A stretch of DNA of 64,000 bases from Gammaproteobacteria bacterium (GTDB lineage: Bacteria > Pseudomonadota > Gammaproteobacteria > Pseudomonadales > Azotimanducaceae_A), in contig DUAT01000059.1 in NCBI GenBank assembly GCA_012960755.1, forward strand, positions 60,965-124,964, written 5' to 3'. Made by a program: the position numbers and the translations under genes. The notes beneath the pieces were generated by a model. The model made no database searches. It was not told where the DNA came from and saw nothing but the letters and a program-made list of their open reading frames with translations. Positions 37,584 to 47,775 of the stretch are shown piece after piece (the first letter of the stretch is position 1; each line of letters starts with the position of its first letter).

Positions 37584-38385
37584 GAAACTGCAGAAAGTTC
37601 TGGCCAATCTTGGGTTGGGTAGTCGACGTGGTCTGGAAAAATGGATTGAAGCCGGGCGCGTGAACGTCAATGGTAAAACTGCCAAACTTGGTGATCGGGT
37701 CGAATTAGAAGACAGAATCTTCCTTGATGGGAAACCCATCAAACAGACGAGAGTTTCACATCGATACCTGCTCTACAACAAACCCAGTAATGAAATTTGT
37801 TCTCGCAATGACCCCGAAGGCAGGAAGTCCGTATTTGATCGCCTGCCTAAACTGAAGAAGCAGCGCTGGATTTCTATCGGTCGTCTGGATTTTTCAACCA
37901 GTGGTTTATTGTTGTTCACAACCGATGGCGAACTGGCCAACAAACTGATGCATCCATCGACGAATATTGAGCGTGAGTATGCCGTTCGAGTCCTTGGGGA
38001 CGTCAGCAAGGAACAACGCCAGAATATGCTGCAAGGTGTGTTCCTGGAAGATGGCGTCGCTCGGTTCACGGACATACAAAGGGGGCGAGGAGAAAATCAG
38101 GACGAAGACGAGTCCGGTAGCGCCAACCAGTGGTTTTATGTGGTGATTATGGAAGGTCGCAATCGGGAAGTGAGACGCCTGTGGGAATCCCAGGGTTTGA
38201 CGGTGAGTCGACTGAAAAGGGTTCGTTATGGCAGCTTCTTTGTTCCATCGTCGGTTAAAGCGGGCCGGTTTACAGACCTAAAAGCAAAAGACATCCGGGC
38301 GCTGTACGAAATGGCAGGTTTAAGCCGTCTTGCTTCAAGAGACCCTGCATCTCGAGGACATCAATCAAGAAGGCGATCCCGTTAA
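37576..38385 (+). CDS. rluB: 23S rRNA pseudouridine synthase RluB
   Basis: The 269-residue enzyme has an N-terminal S4 domain ([21 protein letters not shown]), the catalytic [17 protein letters not shown] with its aspartate, and [16 protein letters not shown], as in the RsuA/RluB family. It modifies U2605 of 23S rRNA. The basic tail (GHQSRRRSR) is commonly seen. It is in an operon with scpA and scpB. Confidence 0.93.
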   Translation: MSEKLQKVLANLGLGSRRGLEKWIEAGRVNVNGKTAKLGDRVELEDRIFLDGKPIKQTRVSHRYLLYNKPSNEICSRNDPEGRKSVFDRLPKLKKQRWISIGRLDFSTSGLLLFTTDGELANKLMHPSTNIEREYAVRVLGDVSKEQRQNMLQGVFLEDGVARFTDIQRGRGENQDEDESGSANQWFYVVIMEGRNREVRRLWESQGLTVSRLKRVRYGSFFVPSSVKAGRFTDLKAKDIRALYEMAGLSRLASRDPASRGHQSRRRSR

Positions 38386-38386
38386 A

Positions 38387-39145
38387 TCAATTTGAGGTTC
38401 CCGTACGAAACCAGTCCATGGTGAATGTTTCACCATTTTCCTGGCTGTCCTGGCTCATCAGATACAGGTACAGCGGCATTAACTCTTCTGCAGATTTCAA
38501 TTCTGCGGGGTTCTCGTTAGGGTAGGCGGCCCGTCGCATATCAGTTCGGGTGGCACCGGGGTTCAGGATGTTTACGCTTATTTTTGATGTGTTCTCAAGT
38601 TCGTCAGCTAACAACATGGCGAAACCCTCAAGCGCATATTTAGATACTGAATAAGCTCCCCAATACGCCCGGGGAATTTTCCCGACACCGGTGCTGGTGA
38701 AAATAACTGTCGCCTCAGGTGCTTGCTGGATTGCTGGTAACAGGATTCGGGTCAAAAGACATGCAGCATTAAAATTAATCTGCATAACTCTCAACCAGGT
38801 ATTCATGTCATAGTGTTCGAACGGCACACGGTCACCCAGAATGGCGGCGTTGTGCACAAGCCCATCGAGTTTGCCGTAATTATCAAGAATTACATTCGCC
38901 AGTTCCTGCATATCATCCATGCTCGCTGTGGCCAGGTCCATTGGTGCAATGCCAGGTTCGGCGAGATTCAATGCCTTGATTTCGTCATAGACCTGTTCCA
39001 GTTTGCTCACTGTCCGGCCTAACAATACAACGGTGGCGCCGAATCTGGCGTATTCGATGGCTGCAGTTTTGCCAATGCCATCTCCTGCACCCGTGACGAG
39101 GATGGTCTTATTGTCAAGAAACCGGGGCTGGGGATGGTAGCTCAT
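38387..39145 (-). CDS. yciK: YciK-family short-chain dehydrogenase
   Basis: The product of 252 residues has the SDR cofactor site TGAGDGIG, NNAG-like HNAAIL, the catalytic serine in IFTSTGVG and YSVSKYALEG (Tyr-x-x-x-Lys). It begins MSYHPQPRFLDNKTILVTGAG. The start 39145 is chosen over 39190 because the upstream residues are translated from the inverted-repeat element. The substrate is unknown. The yciK-ubiG-mtaD order is conserved in Pseudomonas. Confidence 0.93.
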   Translation of the reverse strand: MSYHPQPRFLDNKTILVTGAGDGIGKTAAIEYARFGATVVLLGRTVSKLEQVYDEIKALNLAEPGIAPMDLATASMDDMQELANVILDNYGKLDGLVHNAAILGDRVPFEHYDMNTWLRVMQINFNAACLLTRILLPAIQQAPEATVIFTSTGVGKIPRAYWGAYSVSKYALEGFAMLLADELENTSKISVNILNPGATRTDMRRAAYPNENPAELKSAEELMPLYLYLMSQDSQENGETFTMDWFRTGTSN

Positions 39146-39154
39146 TGGTTGTCC

Positions 39155-39420
39155 TAGTGTAGTGTCCTGTATAGATGGCACTTTAAGCAAGTCGCTAAAT
39201 GGTCAGATGGTAGGCGCACTTGCGAAGACCTATTGGGCATAAGTCGAGCAAGTGCAACAACGCAGCTGGCCATTTAGCGGCTTGCCCGAAGGGTGGCCCT
39301 CAAATTCGCCACAGCCGCGTTGTATTTCTTGACAAGGTACCTACATTGCCTGCGAAACACGCCTTGCTGTGACAAATTTGAGGGCCACTTAAAGTGCCAT
39401 CTATACAGGACACTACACTA
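39155..39420. mobile_element. MITE-like element with 33-bp perfect inverted ends and TA borders
   Basis: The ends 39155-39187 and 39388-39420 are perfect inverted copies of a 33-bp sequence beginning TAGTGTAGTGTCC. Both outer borders are TA, as in IS630/Tc1-type insertions. Inside are two more inverted pairs (39187-39206 with about 39269-39288; and about 39294-39316 with 39365-39387), so the whole 266-bp segment could fold as linked hairpins. There is no transposase. It lies between ubiG and yciK, and the ubiG stop codon TAG is within its right end. Confidence 0.9.
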
Positions 39421-40207
39421 ACCTTGCATAAACCAGGTAATTCACATCAGTATCTTTTGAGAGTGAATACTTTTTTGTCAGCGGGTTATAACTCATGCCC
39501 GATAGATCCCGCAGAATGAAACCTTCCCGTCGCAACCAGTGTGCGAGCTCTGAAGGCTTGATGAACTTTTCGTAGTCATGAGTTCCTCGAGGCAGCATCT
39601 TTAAAACATACTCGGCGCAGATAACAGCCAGCAAGTAGGCTTTGGGGCTGCGGTTGATGGTAGAGAGAAAGAGATGTCCATCCGGTTTTAGCAAGGTCTG
39701 GCAGGCAGCGATAACGGAAGCCGGGTCCGGGACATGTTCCATCATCTCAAGGCAGGTGATGATATCGTATTGTGCGGCGTGGCTGCTTGCATGCGCCTCT
39801 ATCGTGGTTAGCTGATAGTTGATGGACAGATTGGATTCGTGTCTGTGCAGCTTTGCGACCTGCAAGGGCTTTTCTGCCATATCAATGCCCGTGACATCGG
39901 CACCTGCAATGGCCAGGGATTCTGACAGGATACCGCCGCCGCAACCCACATCGAGAACGCGCTTGCCCTGCAGTAGAACCTTCGATGTGATGTAGTCCAT
40001 ACGCAGCGGATTGATATCGTGGAGGGGCTTGAATTCACTGTTCAGGTCCCACCATTTTCTGGCAAGGTCATCAAATTTGGCGACCTCGCTTTGATCGACA
40101 TTACTTTGAGCGACAGTGCTTTGATCGACCCTGTTCTGATCGACATTGCTCTGATTAACATTGCCCTGGTTGTCAGCTTCGTTCACGAGTGTAATTTTTC
40201 CTGCCAT
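39413..40207 (-). CDS. ubiG: Ubiquinone biosynthesis O-methyltransferase
   Basis: The 264-residue SAM-dependent methyltransferase carries out both O-methylations in ubiquinone synthesis. The core reads EVAKFDDLARKWWDLNSEFKPL, VLDVGCGGGILSESLA, CLEMMEHVPDPASV and STINRSPKAYLLAV. The N-terminus (residues 13-42) is expanded into six five-residue repeats (NQSNV, DQNRV, DQSTV and so on), copies of the normal NVDQSEVAKF entry. The last two codons and the stop come from the inserted MITE. Confidence 0.95.
   Translation of the reverse strand: MAGKITLVNEADNQGNVNQSNVDQNRVDQSTVAQSNVDQSEVAKFDDLARKWWDLNSEFKPLHDINPLRMDYITSKVLLQGKRVLDVGCGGGILSESLAIAGADVTGIDMAEKPLQVAKLHRHESNLSINYQLTTIEAHASSHAAQYDIITCLEMMEHVPDPASVIAACQTLLKPDGHLFLSTINRSPKAYLLAVICAEYVLKMLPRGTHDYEKFIKPSELAHWLRREGFILRDLSGMSYNPLTKKYSLSKDTDVNYLVYARLV
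40082..40171 (-). repeat. Six 15-nt tandem repeats in ubiG
   Basis: Degenerate 15-nt units, consensus CTTTGATCGACATTG-like on the + strand, run from 40082 to 40171. Each encodes xQSNV/DQSxV. The unit nearest the core is the ancestral one (NVDQSEV). Confidence 0.85.
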
Positions 40208-41502
40208 TGCCTGACGTTGGACATCAGCCCGGTCAGATCTATTTGCGTGAGTATGTTGTCTTTTAAAAGGTGTTCACCATTGATCCAGACTTGCGAAACC
40301 TGATGCCCGGTTGCTGAGTAAATGAGCTGTGACATCGGGTTGTGAACAGGTTGAAAATTATGAGCTGACAGATCGACCGCGATCAGGTCGGCGAGATTTC
40401 CAACTTCGATGCTACCGATATCCTGATCGAGCCCCAGCAATCTTGCACCGTTGATGGTACCCATCGCCAATGCCTGTTCTGCCGTTACGCTTAACGCTGA
40501 ACCCGATACACCTTTGGCAAGCAGCGCGCCGCTGCGAATCTCGGTCAACATATCGAGGTTGTTGTTACTTGCCGCACCATCTGTACCAACCCCAAGGTTT
40601 ACCCCTTTTGCCATCAGTTTAGTGACCGGGCAGAATCCGCTGGCTAGTTTGAGGTTTGAGTCTGGACAATGGATTACATGAACGCCGGTTTTAAAGATGA
40701 GGTCAATTTCCTCATTGGTCATTTGGGTCATATGAACCGCCTGCAATGCGGGGGACAGCAGACCAAGTTCCGACATTCTTTGAATGGGTCGCCTGCCAGT
40801 TTCACCAACCGCCGTGTTTACTTCATCTTCGGTTTCATGCAGATGCAAATGAATGGGTATCTGTAATTCATCAGCGTAGACGCCAATTTGCTCAAAGCCC
40901 TTGTCCGTGACTGTGTAGGGTGCATGGGGTGCGAATGCGGTATTGATCAGATGATTATTCTTGTGGTCATCGTGGAAGGCGAGGCCCTTGTGAATATGCT
41001 CCTGCTCACCGTTCGCCCATGCGTTGGAGAACTGGATGACCGGCATACAAACCTGACCGCGGAACTTGTTGTCGGTAAACGCACTGGCCACCGCAGTCGG
41101 AAAAAAGTAGGTGTCAGCGGCACAGGTGGTGCCCGTGCTGATCATTTCAGCCACGGCGAGACTGCTGCCATCGTAGACAAAATCGTAATCGACAAACTCT
41201 CCCTCTACCGGCCAGATATAATTGTTCAGCCAGTCCATCAAATCGAGATCATCAGCGTAGCCACGTAGCAGCGTCATCGCTGCATGCCCGTGCGTGTTAA
41301 TCAACCCTGGGGTGAGAATATGTCCTGGAAGATCATGGCAAGGCCAGGCTGGGTATTGTTGCCTGGCTTCTTTTCCCGGCAACAGGGCGATAATCCTCTC
41401 TCCCTGGACCACAATGCAGTGATCTGTAAGCACAATCCCTGTTGGAATTACAGGTACTATCCAGGAGGGATTTATTAAAAAACCGGGGCTGATATCTGTC
41501 AT
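40183..41502 (-). CDS. mtaD: 5-methylthioadenosine/S-adenosylhomocysteine deaminase (TRZ/ATZ family)
   Basis: The 439-residue amidohydrolase has the metal site TPGLINTHGHAAM, HLHLHETEDE, HCPDSNLKLASG and GTDGAASNNNLDM. In Pseudomonas the orthologue beside ubiG deaminates methylthioadenosine. Its 3' end overlaps the ubiG start by 25 bases, so the two are translated together. Confidence 0.93.
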   Translation of the reverse strand: MTDISPGFLINPSWIVPVIPTGIVLTDHCIVVQGERIIALLPGKEARQQYPAWPCHDLPGHILTPGLINTHGHAAMTLLRGYADDLDLMDWLNNYIWPVEGEFVDYDFVYDGSSLAVAEMISTGTTCAADTYFFPTAVASAFTDNKFRGQVCMPVIQFSNAWANGEQEHIHKGLAFHDDHKNNHLINTAFAPHAPYTVTDKGFEQIGVYADELQIPIHLHLHETEDEVNTAVGETGRRPIQRMSELGLLSPALQAVHMTQMTNEEIDLIFKTGVHVIHCPDSNLKLASGFCPVTKLMAKGVNLGVGTDGAASNNNLDMLTEIRSGALLAKGVSGSALSVTAEQALAMGTINGARLLGLDQDIGSIEVGNLADLIAVDLSAHNFQPVHNPMSQLIYSATGHQVSQVWINGEHLLKDNILTQIDLTGLMSNVRQWQEKLHS

Positions 41503-41664
41503 CCCTGCATTATATCCAATTTCGCGTTTACATCATGTCTCATGTTACAATTGCCTGATTGTGCGGCGTGTTTTTTAGGTGATAAAGGCATGTCTAAATA
41601 TAAGTGAATGTAGATTCTTTGATGGGTCTTTTCTCAAGCCTCTAGTTGTAAGTACCGCTAATCA

Positions 41665-44301
41665 ATGTCTGATTTTGAATCTGATATAACCACCGTTAAT
41701 ATCGAGGACGAACTTAAGCAGTCCTATTTGGACTACGCGATGAGTGTCATCGTCGGTCGTGCCTTGCCGGATGTACGGGACGGGCTTAAACCCGTGCATC
41801 GTCGTGTGTTGTTTGCGATGAGTGAACTCAACAATGCCTACAATCGTGCCTATGTGAAGTCGGCCAGGGTCGTTGGCGATGTCATTGGTAAGTATCACCC
41901 CCATGGCGATACTGCCGCTTACGATACGATTGTCAGAATGGCCCAGTCTTTCTCCATGCGCTACCCACTGGTAGATGGCCAGGGTAATTTTGGGTCAATG
42001 GATGGCGATGGAGCCGCTGCCATGCGGTATACAGAAATCCGCATGGAAAAAATTGCCCAGGAGTTGCTGGAGGATCTCGATAAAGAAACCGTTGATTTCG
42101 TTGACAACTATGACGGCACCCTGCAAATGCCGGAGGTTTTGCCTTCACGAGTACCTACATTACTGGTTAACGGGTCAAGTGGCATCGCTGTCGGCATGGC
42201 AACAAATATTCCACCGCACAATTTGACCGAAGTCGTCAATGCCTGCCTTGCATTGATTGAAAATCCGGAATTGGATGTCGATGGATTGATGGAGATTGTT
42301 ACTGGCCCGGACTTTCCAACCGGGGCAATTATTAACGGACGTGCCGGTATCGTACTGGCGTATCGGACCGGTCGTGGACGCATTCAGATTCGGGCGCGGT
42401 GCGAGATCGAGACAGACGAAAAGACCAATCGAGACACGATCATCATTAAGGAAATTCCTTATCAGCTTAATCGTGCCCGACTCATGGAGCGCATTGCTGA
42501 ACTGGTCAAGGATAAAAAAATTGAAGGCATTACGGACCTGAGAGATGAATCGTCCACCGACACCCGTATCGTGATCGAATTGCGGCGTGGTGAGATGGGC
42601 GAGGTGGTACTGAACAACCTCTATGCGCAAACTCAGTTGCAGAGTGTTTTTGGTATCAACATGGTGGCATTGGTCGATGGTGAACCCAAAATACTGACGC
42701 TGAAGCAGATCCTCGAAGCCTTTGTGTTGCATCGACGTGAGGTGGTGACGCGAAGAACGGTATTTTTGTTGCGCCGTGCCAGGGTCAGGGGCCATGTGTT
42801 AGAAGGTCTCGCAGTTGCCTTGTCGAATATTGATGCGATTATCGAACTCATCAAAAGTTCCGCCAATGCGCAGGAAGCCCGGGTTAGACTGATTGAAACT
42901 CCCTGGCGCTCAGAAAATGTAGCGAAGATGCTTGAAAAAGCAGGCCCTGATGCAGCCCGGCCCGATGACCTCGAGGCGCAATATGGGTTTAAAGACGATG
43001 GGCAATATCACCTTTCACCTGAGCAAGCCCAGGCGATCCTGGAAATGCGTCTTAACCGATTGACCGGATTGGAGCAGGACCGGTTAATCAAAGAATATGA
43101 AGAAATCATCGAGACCATCTCCGAGTTGTTGGAAATTCTGGAGAAGCCTGAACGATTGATGGAAATTATTACCGAAGAATTAACGGCCGTCAGGGACGAA
43201 TATGGTGATGAGCGGCTAACCGAAATTGTCGGCACCCAGGAAGATCTCACCACGGAGGACCTGATCAGCGAACAGGATATGGTGGTGACATTGTCTAACG
43301 CCGGTTATGCCAAGACCCAACCTATTGTTGACTACCAGGCACAGCGTCGGGGTGGCAGGGGTAGATCCGCAAGTGCGGTAAAGGAAGAAGATTTTATTGA
43401 GCGCCTGATGGTGGCCAATACCCATGACACCATTCTCTGCTTTACCAACCAGGGTAAAGTGTACTGGCTACGGGTATTCCAGATCCCGGTTGCCAGTCGA
43501 GCCGCTCGTGGTCGTCCGATGATTAACATCCTGCCGCTGGACGAAAACGAACGAATTACGGCCATGTTACCGGTCCATGAGTATGTTGAGGCGCAGTTTG
43601 TTTTTATGGCAACAACCAATGGCACTGTAAAGAAAACGCCATTGATGGATTTTTCCCGGCAACGGTCCACAGGCCTGATTGCGATTGAACTTGAAGAAGG
43701 CAATACCCTCATTGGCGCCGCAATTACAGATGGGGGGTCGGACGTCATGCTGTTTGGTAGCGGTGGAAAGGTTATACGGTTTAAGGAATCGAATGTACGT
43801 GCCATGGGCAGGACCGCACGCGGGGTACGAGGAATTAAACTAAAGCCCGCTGAAAGAGTAATTTCACTGATTATTCCTGACCCGGATGGTGAGATTCTGA
43901 TTGCCAGCGAGAAAGGTTACGGCAAACGAAGTCGTTTGGACGATTACAGCGTTATTGGTCGTGGCGGTCAGGGTGTGATTGGCATGAAACTGAGCAATCG
44001 AAACGGCGCGATTGTGGGTGCAATTCAGATGTTTGAAGGCGATGAAGTTATCCTGATCAGCGATCAGGGGACGTTGGTCCGTACCCGGGGCGATGAAGTT
44101 TCCATGCAAGGTCGAAACACGCAGGGTGTTAAGTTGATCAACGTGGGTGAAGACGAGCACCTGGTCGGTCTTGCCAGGGTTGAAGAACCGGACGATGTGC
44201 TGGAAGGTCAGATTGAAACGGAGTCCGGGCCCCAGTCTGATTCCAGTGCCGTGGTCAGGCATGAAGACGACGAATCGGAAAACCAGGGAAGCCCTGATTA
44301 A
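41665..44301 (+). CDS. gyrA: DNA gyrase subunit A
   Basis: The 878-residue subunit has [28 protein letters not shown] near the start, the active-site tyrosine in [10 protein letters not shown] and a C-terminal beta-pinwheel domain ([17 protein letters not shown]yrA box, split). At the quinolone position the sequence is [11 protein letters not shown], with threonine where E. coli has Ser83, as in wild-type Pseudomonas. The acidic tail is typical. Confidence 0.97.
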   Translation: MSDFESDITTVNIEDELKQSYLDYAMSVIVGRALPDVRDGLKPVHRRVLFAMSELNNAYNRAYVKSARVVGDVIGKYHPHGDTAAYDTIVRMAQSFSMRYPLVDGQGNFGSMDGDGAAAMRYTEIRMEKIAQELLEDLDKETVDFVDNYDGTLQMPEVLPSRVPTLLVNGSSGIAVGMATNIPPHNLTEVVNACLALIENPELDVDGLMEIVTGPDFPTGAIINGRAGIVLAYRTGRGRIQIRARCEIETDEKTNRDTIIIKEIPYQLNRARLMERIAELVKDKKIEGITDLRDESSTDTRIVIELRRGEMGEVVLNNLYAQTQLQSVFGINMVALVDGEPKILTLKQILEAFVLHRREVVTRRTVFLLRRARVRGHVLEGLAVALSNIDAIIELIKSSANAQEARVRLIETPWRSENVAKMLEKAGPDAARPDDLEAQYGFKDDGQYHLSPEQAQAILEMRLNRLTGLEQDRLIKEYEEIIETISELLEILEKPERLMEIITEELTAVRDEYGDERLTEIVGTQEDLTTEDLISEQDMVVTLSNAGYAKTQPIVDYQAQRRGGRGRSASAVKEEDFIERLMVANTHDTILCFTNQGKVYWLRVFQIPVASRAARGRPMINILPLDENERITAMLPVHEYVEAQFVFMATTNGTVKKTPLMDFSRQRSTGLIAIELEEGNTLIGAAITDGGSDVMLFGSGGKVIRFKESNVRAMGRTARGVRGIKLKPAERVISLIIPDPDGEILIASEKGYGKRSRLDDYSVIGRGGQGVIGMKLSNRNGAIVGAIQMFEGDEVILISDQGTLVRTRGDEVSMQGRNTQGVKLINVGEDEHLVGLARVEEPDDVLEGQIETESGPQSDSSAVVRHEDDESENQGSPD

Positions 44302-44398
44302 TAAGTGCTCAGAGATTCCAAAGAAACGGACCTGCAATGTTTTATAAACGCAATGTCTCTTAAAAACGAGATCTGTGCAAAAAAGATCTGGAAACAAA

Positions 44399-45538
44399 AT
44401 GCCTGACAAAGAAAGCTCTGAAAATCATTCTCAGGATAAGATCAGTGTAGATGGTCAGCTCAAAGGGTTACGACAGCGAATAGACCACCTGGACGACCGG
44501 ATACTTAAACTCATCAACGAGCGGGCGAAGTGCGCCCTGCAAGTGGCAGAAGTTAAGCAACAGAGCGCCGGTGATACAGACCCCGTTTACTATCGCCCGG
44601 AACGCGAAGCACAGGTATTGCGAAATATTGCACGGCAGAATCCCGGACCCCTGAGTAACGAAAAGGTTGTCGAAGTTTACCGGCAGATAATGTCCGCCTG
44701 CCTCGCGCTCGAAGAACCGCTCAAGGTCGCTTACCTGGGGCCAGAAGGTACATTTACTCAACTCGCGACCCAGAAACAGTTTGGCCATGCCGCGCTTTGC
44801 ATACCTATGGTGACCGGTGATGACATCTTTCGGGAAGTCGCATCAGAAAATTGCAACTACGGTGTGGTGCCGGTCGAAAACTCAACGGAAGGGGTAATTA
44901 GTCACACACTGGATAATTTTTTGAACTCGCCATTGCGAATTTGCGGCGAAGTTGAGTTACGCATTCATCATCATCTGATGATTTCACCAGACGCCAATGA
45001 AAATGATATCCAACGAATCTATGCTCACGAGCAGGGTCTGGCACAATGTCGACGATGGCTGGATGGTCACTTTCCCAATACGCCCCGTATCGCGGCAACC
45101 AGCAATGGAGAGGCTGCGAGGAAAGTACTGAACGAGAAAGATGCTGCCGCGATCGCAGGAGAAATAGCGGCAGAAACCTATGGATTGAGGATTTTGTCAA
45201 AGAAGATTGAAGATCAGTCCGACAACACCACGCGTTTTATCGTCGTTGGGCGCGAAGAGATTGGTCCAAGTGGGAACGACAAGACTTCGATTATGGTGTC
45301 GACCCACAATCAACCCGGCGCCTTGTACAAGTTGTTGGAACCTTTCCATCGATACAACGTCTCACTGACTTCCATTGAAACAAGACCATCGAGAACTGGC
45401 ATGTGGTCCTATGTGTTCTTTATTGATTTTGAGGGACATAAAGAGGATGAAGTTATTCGAAAAGTCCTGGGTGAAATCGACGGTGATTCGCTGGAGGTGA
45501 AGTTGCTGGGCAGTTATCCAAGAGCGATCACAAATTGA
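44399..45538 (+). CDS. pheA: Bifunctional chorismate mutase/prephenate dehydratase (P-protein)
   Basis: The enzyme of 379 residues has an AroQ chorismate mutase helix bundle (about residues 21-100), a prephenate dehydratase domain (YLGPEGTFTQLA, VPVENSTEGVISHTLD, TRFIVVG) and an ACT regulatory domain (NQPGALYKLLEPF, SIETRPSR). It converts chorismate to phenylpyruvate. ATG 44399 is preferred to GTG 44375. In Pseudomonas serC separates gyrA and pheA; here it is absent. Confidence 0.95.
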   Translation: MPDKESSENHSQDKISVDGQLKGLRQRIDHLDDRILKLINERAKCALQVAEVKQQSAGDTDPVYYRPEREAQVLRNIARQNPGPLSNEKVVEVYRQIMSACLALEEPLKVAYLGPEGTFTQLATQKQFGHAALCIPMVTGDDIFREVASENCNYGVVPVENSTEGVISHTLDNFLNSPLRICGEVELRIHHHLMISPDANENDIQRIYAHEQGLAQCRRWLDGHFPNTPRIAATSNGEAARKVLNEKDAAAIAGEIAAETYGLRILSKKIEDQSDNTTRFIVVGREEIGPSGNDKTSIMVSTHNQPGALYKLLEPFHRYNVSLTSIETRPSRTGMWSYVFFIDFEGHKEDEVIRKVLGEIDGDSLEVKLLGSYPRAITN

Positions 45539-45633
45539 TGCCCTCATTGCTTGCGACAAAAGGCGCGATAATAAGGGCGCGACAATAAAGGTGGGAGTGG
45601 GTGTGTTGGAAGGCTTGTTAGAAGGGACGTACT

Positions 45634-46740
45634 ATGGCGTATGATTTTAATTCGCTGGCAAGCCCGGGTATTCAAGGGCTGCAGCCATACCAACCGGGCA
45701 AACCCGTTGAAGAACTGGAGCGCGAATTAGGTCTGACCCATGTTATCAAACTGGCCAGCAACGAAAATCCACTTGGCCCAAGTCCAGCTGTGATCGAGGG
45801 TTTGCAGAAGGTGATGCCGGAGCTGGCGAGGTATCCAGACGGCAGTGCTTTTCTGCTTAAGGAGAAGCTGGCAGGCTTTCTTGGGGTTGATACCGGTAAC
45901 TTAACGATCGGCAATGGCTCAAATGATGTACTGGAATTGCTCGCCAGGGTCTTTTTGCACCCGGGCAATGAGGCCATTGTTTCTCAGCACTCGTTTGTGG
46001 TTTACCCGCTGGCCACAAAGGCAATTGGTGCAGAACTTAAGGTAGTGCCCGCGCGGAACTATGGGCAGAACCTGGAGGCCACATTAAATTGCATTAGCGC
46101 CAGGACCAGGATGGTATTTATTGCCAATCCGAATAATCCCACCGGCACCTGGGTTAATAAATCGTCGCTCGTTGATTTTATGAACCAGGTTCGAGAGGAC
46201 GTCCTGGTGGTTCTGGATGAGGCCTATTTCGAATATGTTGAAGAAGAAACCTATCCCAATGGTATTGAGTTGTTTAAACAGTTCCCCAACCTGGTTGTGA
46301 CCCGGACATTCTCTAAAGCATATGGCCTGGCGTCGCTGCGAATTGGGTATGCGGTGTCTCACCCTGACATTGCGGATTTGATGAATCGTGTGCGGCAGCC
46401 CTTTAATGTAAATTCAATGTCGCTGGCAGCGGCAGAGATTGCACTGGATGATCAGGGACATGTCAATCGTTCAGTACAGGTCAACAGAGAAGGCATGGCA
46501 CTATTGACCTCCGCATGCGATGAGATGGGACTAACCTACATTCCCTCCGTTGGTAATTTCCTGACCATCGATTTCGCCCGTGACGCGATACCCATCTATG
46601 ATGCGTTGCTTCACCAGGGCGTTATCGTCAGGCCCATAGGGGTATACGGCATGCCTGATCATCTGCGGGTAACCGTGGGAACCGCTGCAGAAAATGAACG
46701 ATTCATCGAGAGCCTGAAGCGGGTATTGTCTTCTCTATGA
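45634..46740 (+). CDS. hisC: Histidinol-phosphate aminotransferase
   Basis: The 368-residue PLP enzyme has KLASNENPLGPSP, FIANPNNPTGTW, VLDEAYFEY and the PLP lysine in TRTFSKAYGLASLRIGYAV. In this cluster HisC2-type enzymes may also act on aromatic amino acids in phenylalanine/tyrosine synthesis. It begins 95 bases after pheA. Confidence 0.94.
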   Translation: MAYDFNSLASPGIQGLQPYQPGKPVEELERELGLTHVIKLASNENPLGPSPAVIEGLQKVMPELARYPDGSAFLLKEKLAGFLGVDTGNLTIGNGSNDVLELLARVFLHPGNEAIVSQHSFVVYPLATKAIGAELKVVPARNYGQNLEATLNCISARTRMVFIANPNNPTGTWVNKSSLVDFMNQVREDVLVVLDEAYFEYVEEETYPNGIELFKQFPNLVVTRTFSKAYGLASLRIGYAVSHPDIADLMNRVRQPFNVNSMSLAAAEIALDDQGHVNRSVQVNREGMALLTSACDEMGLTYIPSVGNFLTIDFARDAIPIYDALLHQGVIVRPIGVYGMPDHLRVTVGTAAENERFIESLKRVLSSL

Positions 46741-46812
46741 GCAGCAAGACTTCTCTAAGAACTGCAAAGACTTCTCCATGAACAGTAAAACCTTGTCTTT
46801 GAGCAGCAAGTT
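46738..46812. repeat. Degenerate tandem repeats at the hisC/tyrA junction
   Basis: Units of roughly 20 nt resembling AGCAGCAAGACTTCTCT recur four times (AGCAAGACTTCTCT, TGCAAAGACTTCTCC, AGTAAAACCTTGTC, AGCAAGTTTTCCTC). The tyrA start codon at 46778 lies inside them. Confidence 0.6.
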
Positions 46813-47680
46813 TTCCTCAGTCGCAGTTATTGGTCTTGGATTGATTGGTGGATCTGTTGCCAGCGCCCTGCGCCAGCAGGGATGTTACGTCGTTGCCTTT
46901 GATGCGGACCCTTCAAATCTTCAATTGGGGCTGGAGCTGAACGTCATTGATAAAGGTGTATCGACGATTAATTCAGTCTTCGAAAATGCCGAGCTGATTA
47001 TTGTCGCGGTGCCAGTGCTGGCCATGATGGAGGTTTTTAAGGCGATTTCGACCTGCTTTGACACTGGGGTGATTATTACTGATGTTGGCAGCGTAAAAAG
47101 CCCCATTCTGGAGGCGGTAGAAAAATTTCATGGTCGCCTGCCGCACAACTATGTCCCGGGTCATCCCATTGCCGGATCAGAAAATCATGGAGTGGCTAAT
47201 GCGGACGCGGACTTATTCAAAGCCCACCAGGTGATTCTGACGCCGGATGAGGGAACTTCGGCAGCCGCGGTAACACGGGTGACAGAAATGTGGCAGGGTT
47301 TCGGCGCCAGCGTCAGCAGAATGCAGGCATCGCATCACGATCTGGTGCTGGCGCAAACGAGTCATCTGCCGCACCTGCTGGCCTATGCGCTTGTCGAGAC
47401 ATTGTCTTCCCAGGGTGACAGCCTGGAGATATTCGACTATGCCGCGGGCGGATTGCGGGATTTTACCCGCATAGCTGCCTCGGACCCCCGTATGTGGCGG
47501 GATATCTTTCGATCCAATCGCAAACCCCTGCTTGATATTCTCGATCGTTATATGACTGAACTCGATGAATTACGCGATTTGATTGAGCGGGATGAATCTG
47601 AAGAGGTGCTTCAGCGGTTATATCGTGCAAAAGCAGCGCGAGATCATTTCGGCCGAATTCTTGAAGAGCGTAGTAAATAG
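46778..47680 (+). CDS. tyrA: Prephenate dehydrogenase
   Basis: The 300-residue enzyme oxidises prephenate or arogenate for tyrosine synthesis. It has the Rossmann motif VIGLGLIGGSVASALR, ITDVGSVKSPI, GHPIAGSENHG and LAQTSHLPHLLAYALV. In Pseudomonas it is fused to EPSP synthase (AroA); here it ends without that domain, and no aroA follows. The first 12 residues come from a tandem repeat and the real start could be a later codon. Confidence 0.93.
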   Translation: MNSKTLSLSSKFSSVAVIGLGLIGGSVASALRQQGCYVVAFDADPSNLQLGLELNVIDKGVSTINSVFENAELIIVAVPVLAMMEVFKAISTCFDTGVIITDVGSVKSPILEAVEKFHGRLPHNYVPGHPIAGSENHGVANADADLFKAHQVILTPDEGTSAAAVTRVTEMWQGFGASVSRMQASHHDLVLAQTSHLPHLLAYALVETLSSQGDSLEIFDYAAGGLRDFTRIAASDPRMWRDIFRSNRKPLLDILDRYMTELDELRDLIERDESEEVLQRLYRAKAARDHFGRILEERSK

Positions 47681-47775
47681 CGCAATTAATAGTGCAATAA
47701 ATAGTGAATAGCCCATTGAATAGCGAACATATTCGACGAATGAGTCTGTAGAAAAGCCCAGGAGAAAATTAACGC

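Noticed and set aside
39146..39190. 15-residue extension of YciK
   Set aside because: It is translated from the MITE-like inverted repeat; homology begins at MSYHPQ with an AGGA box before it.
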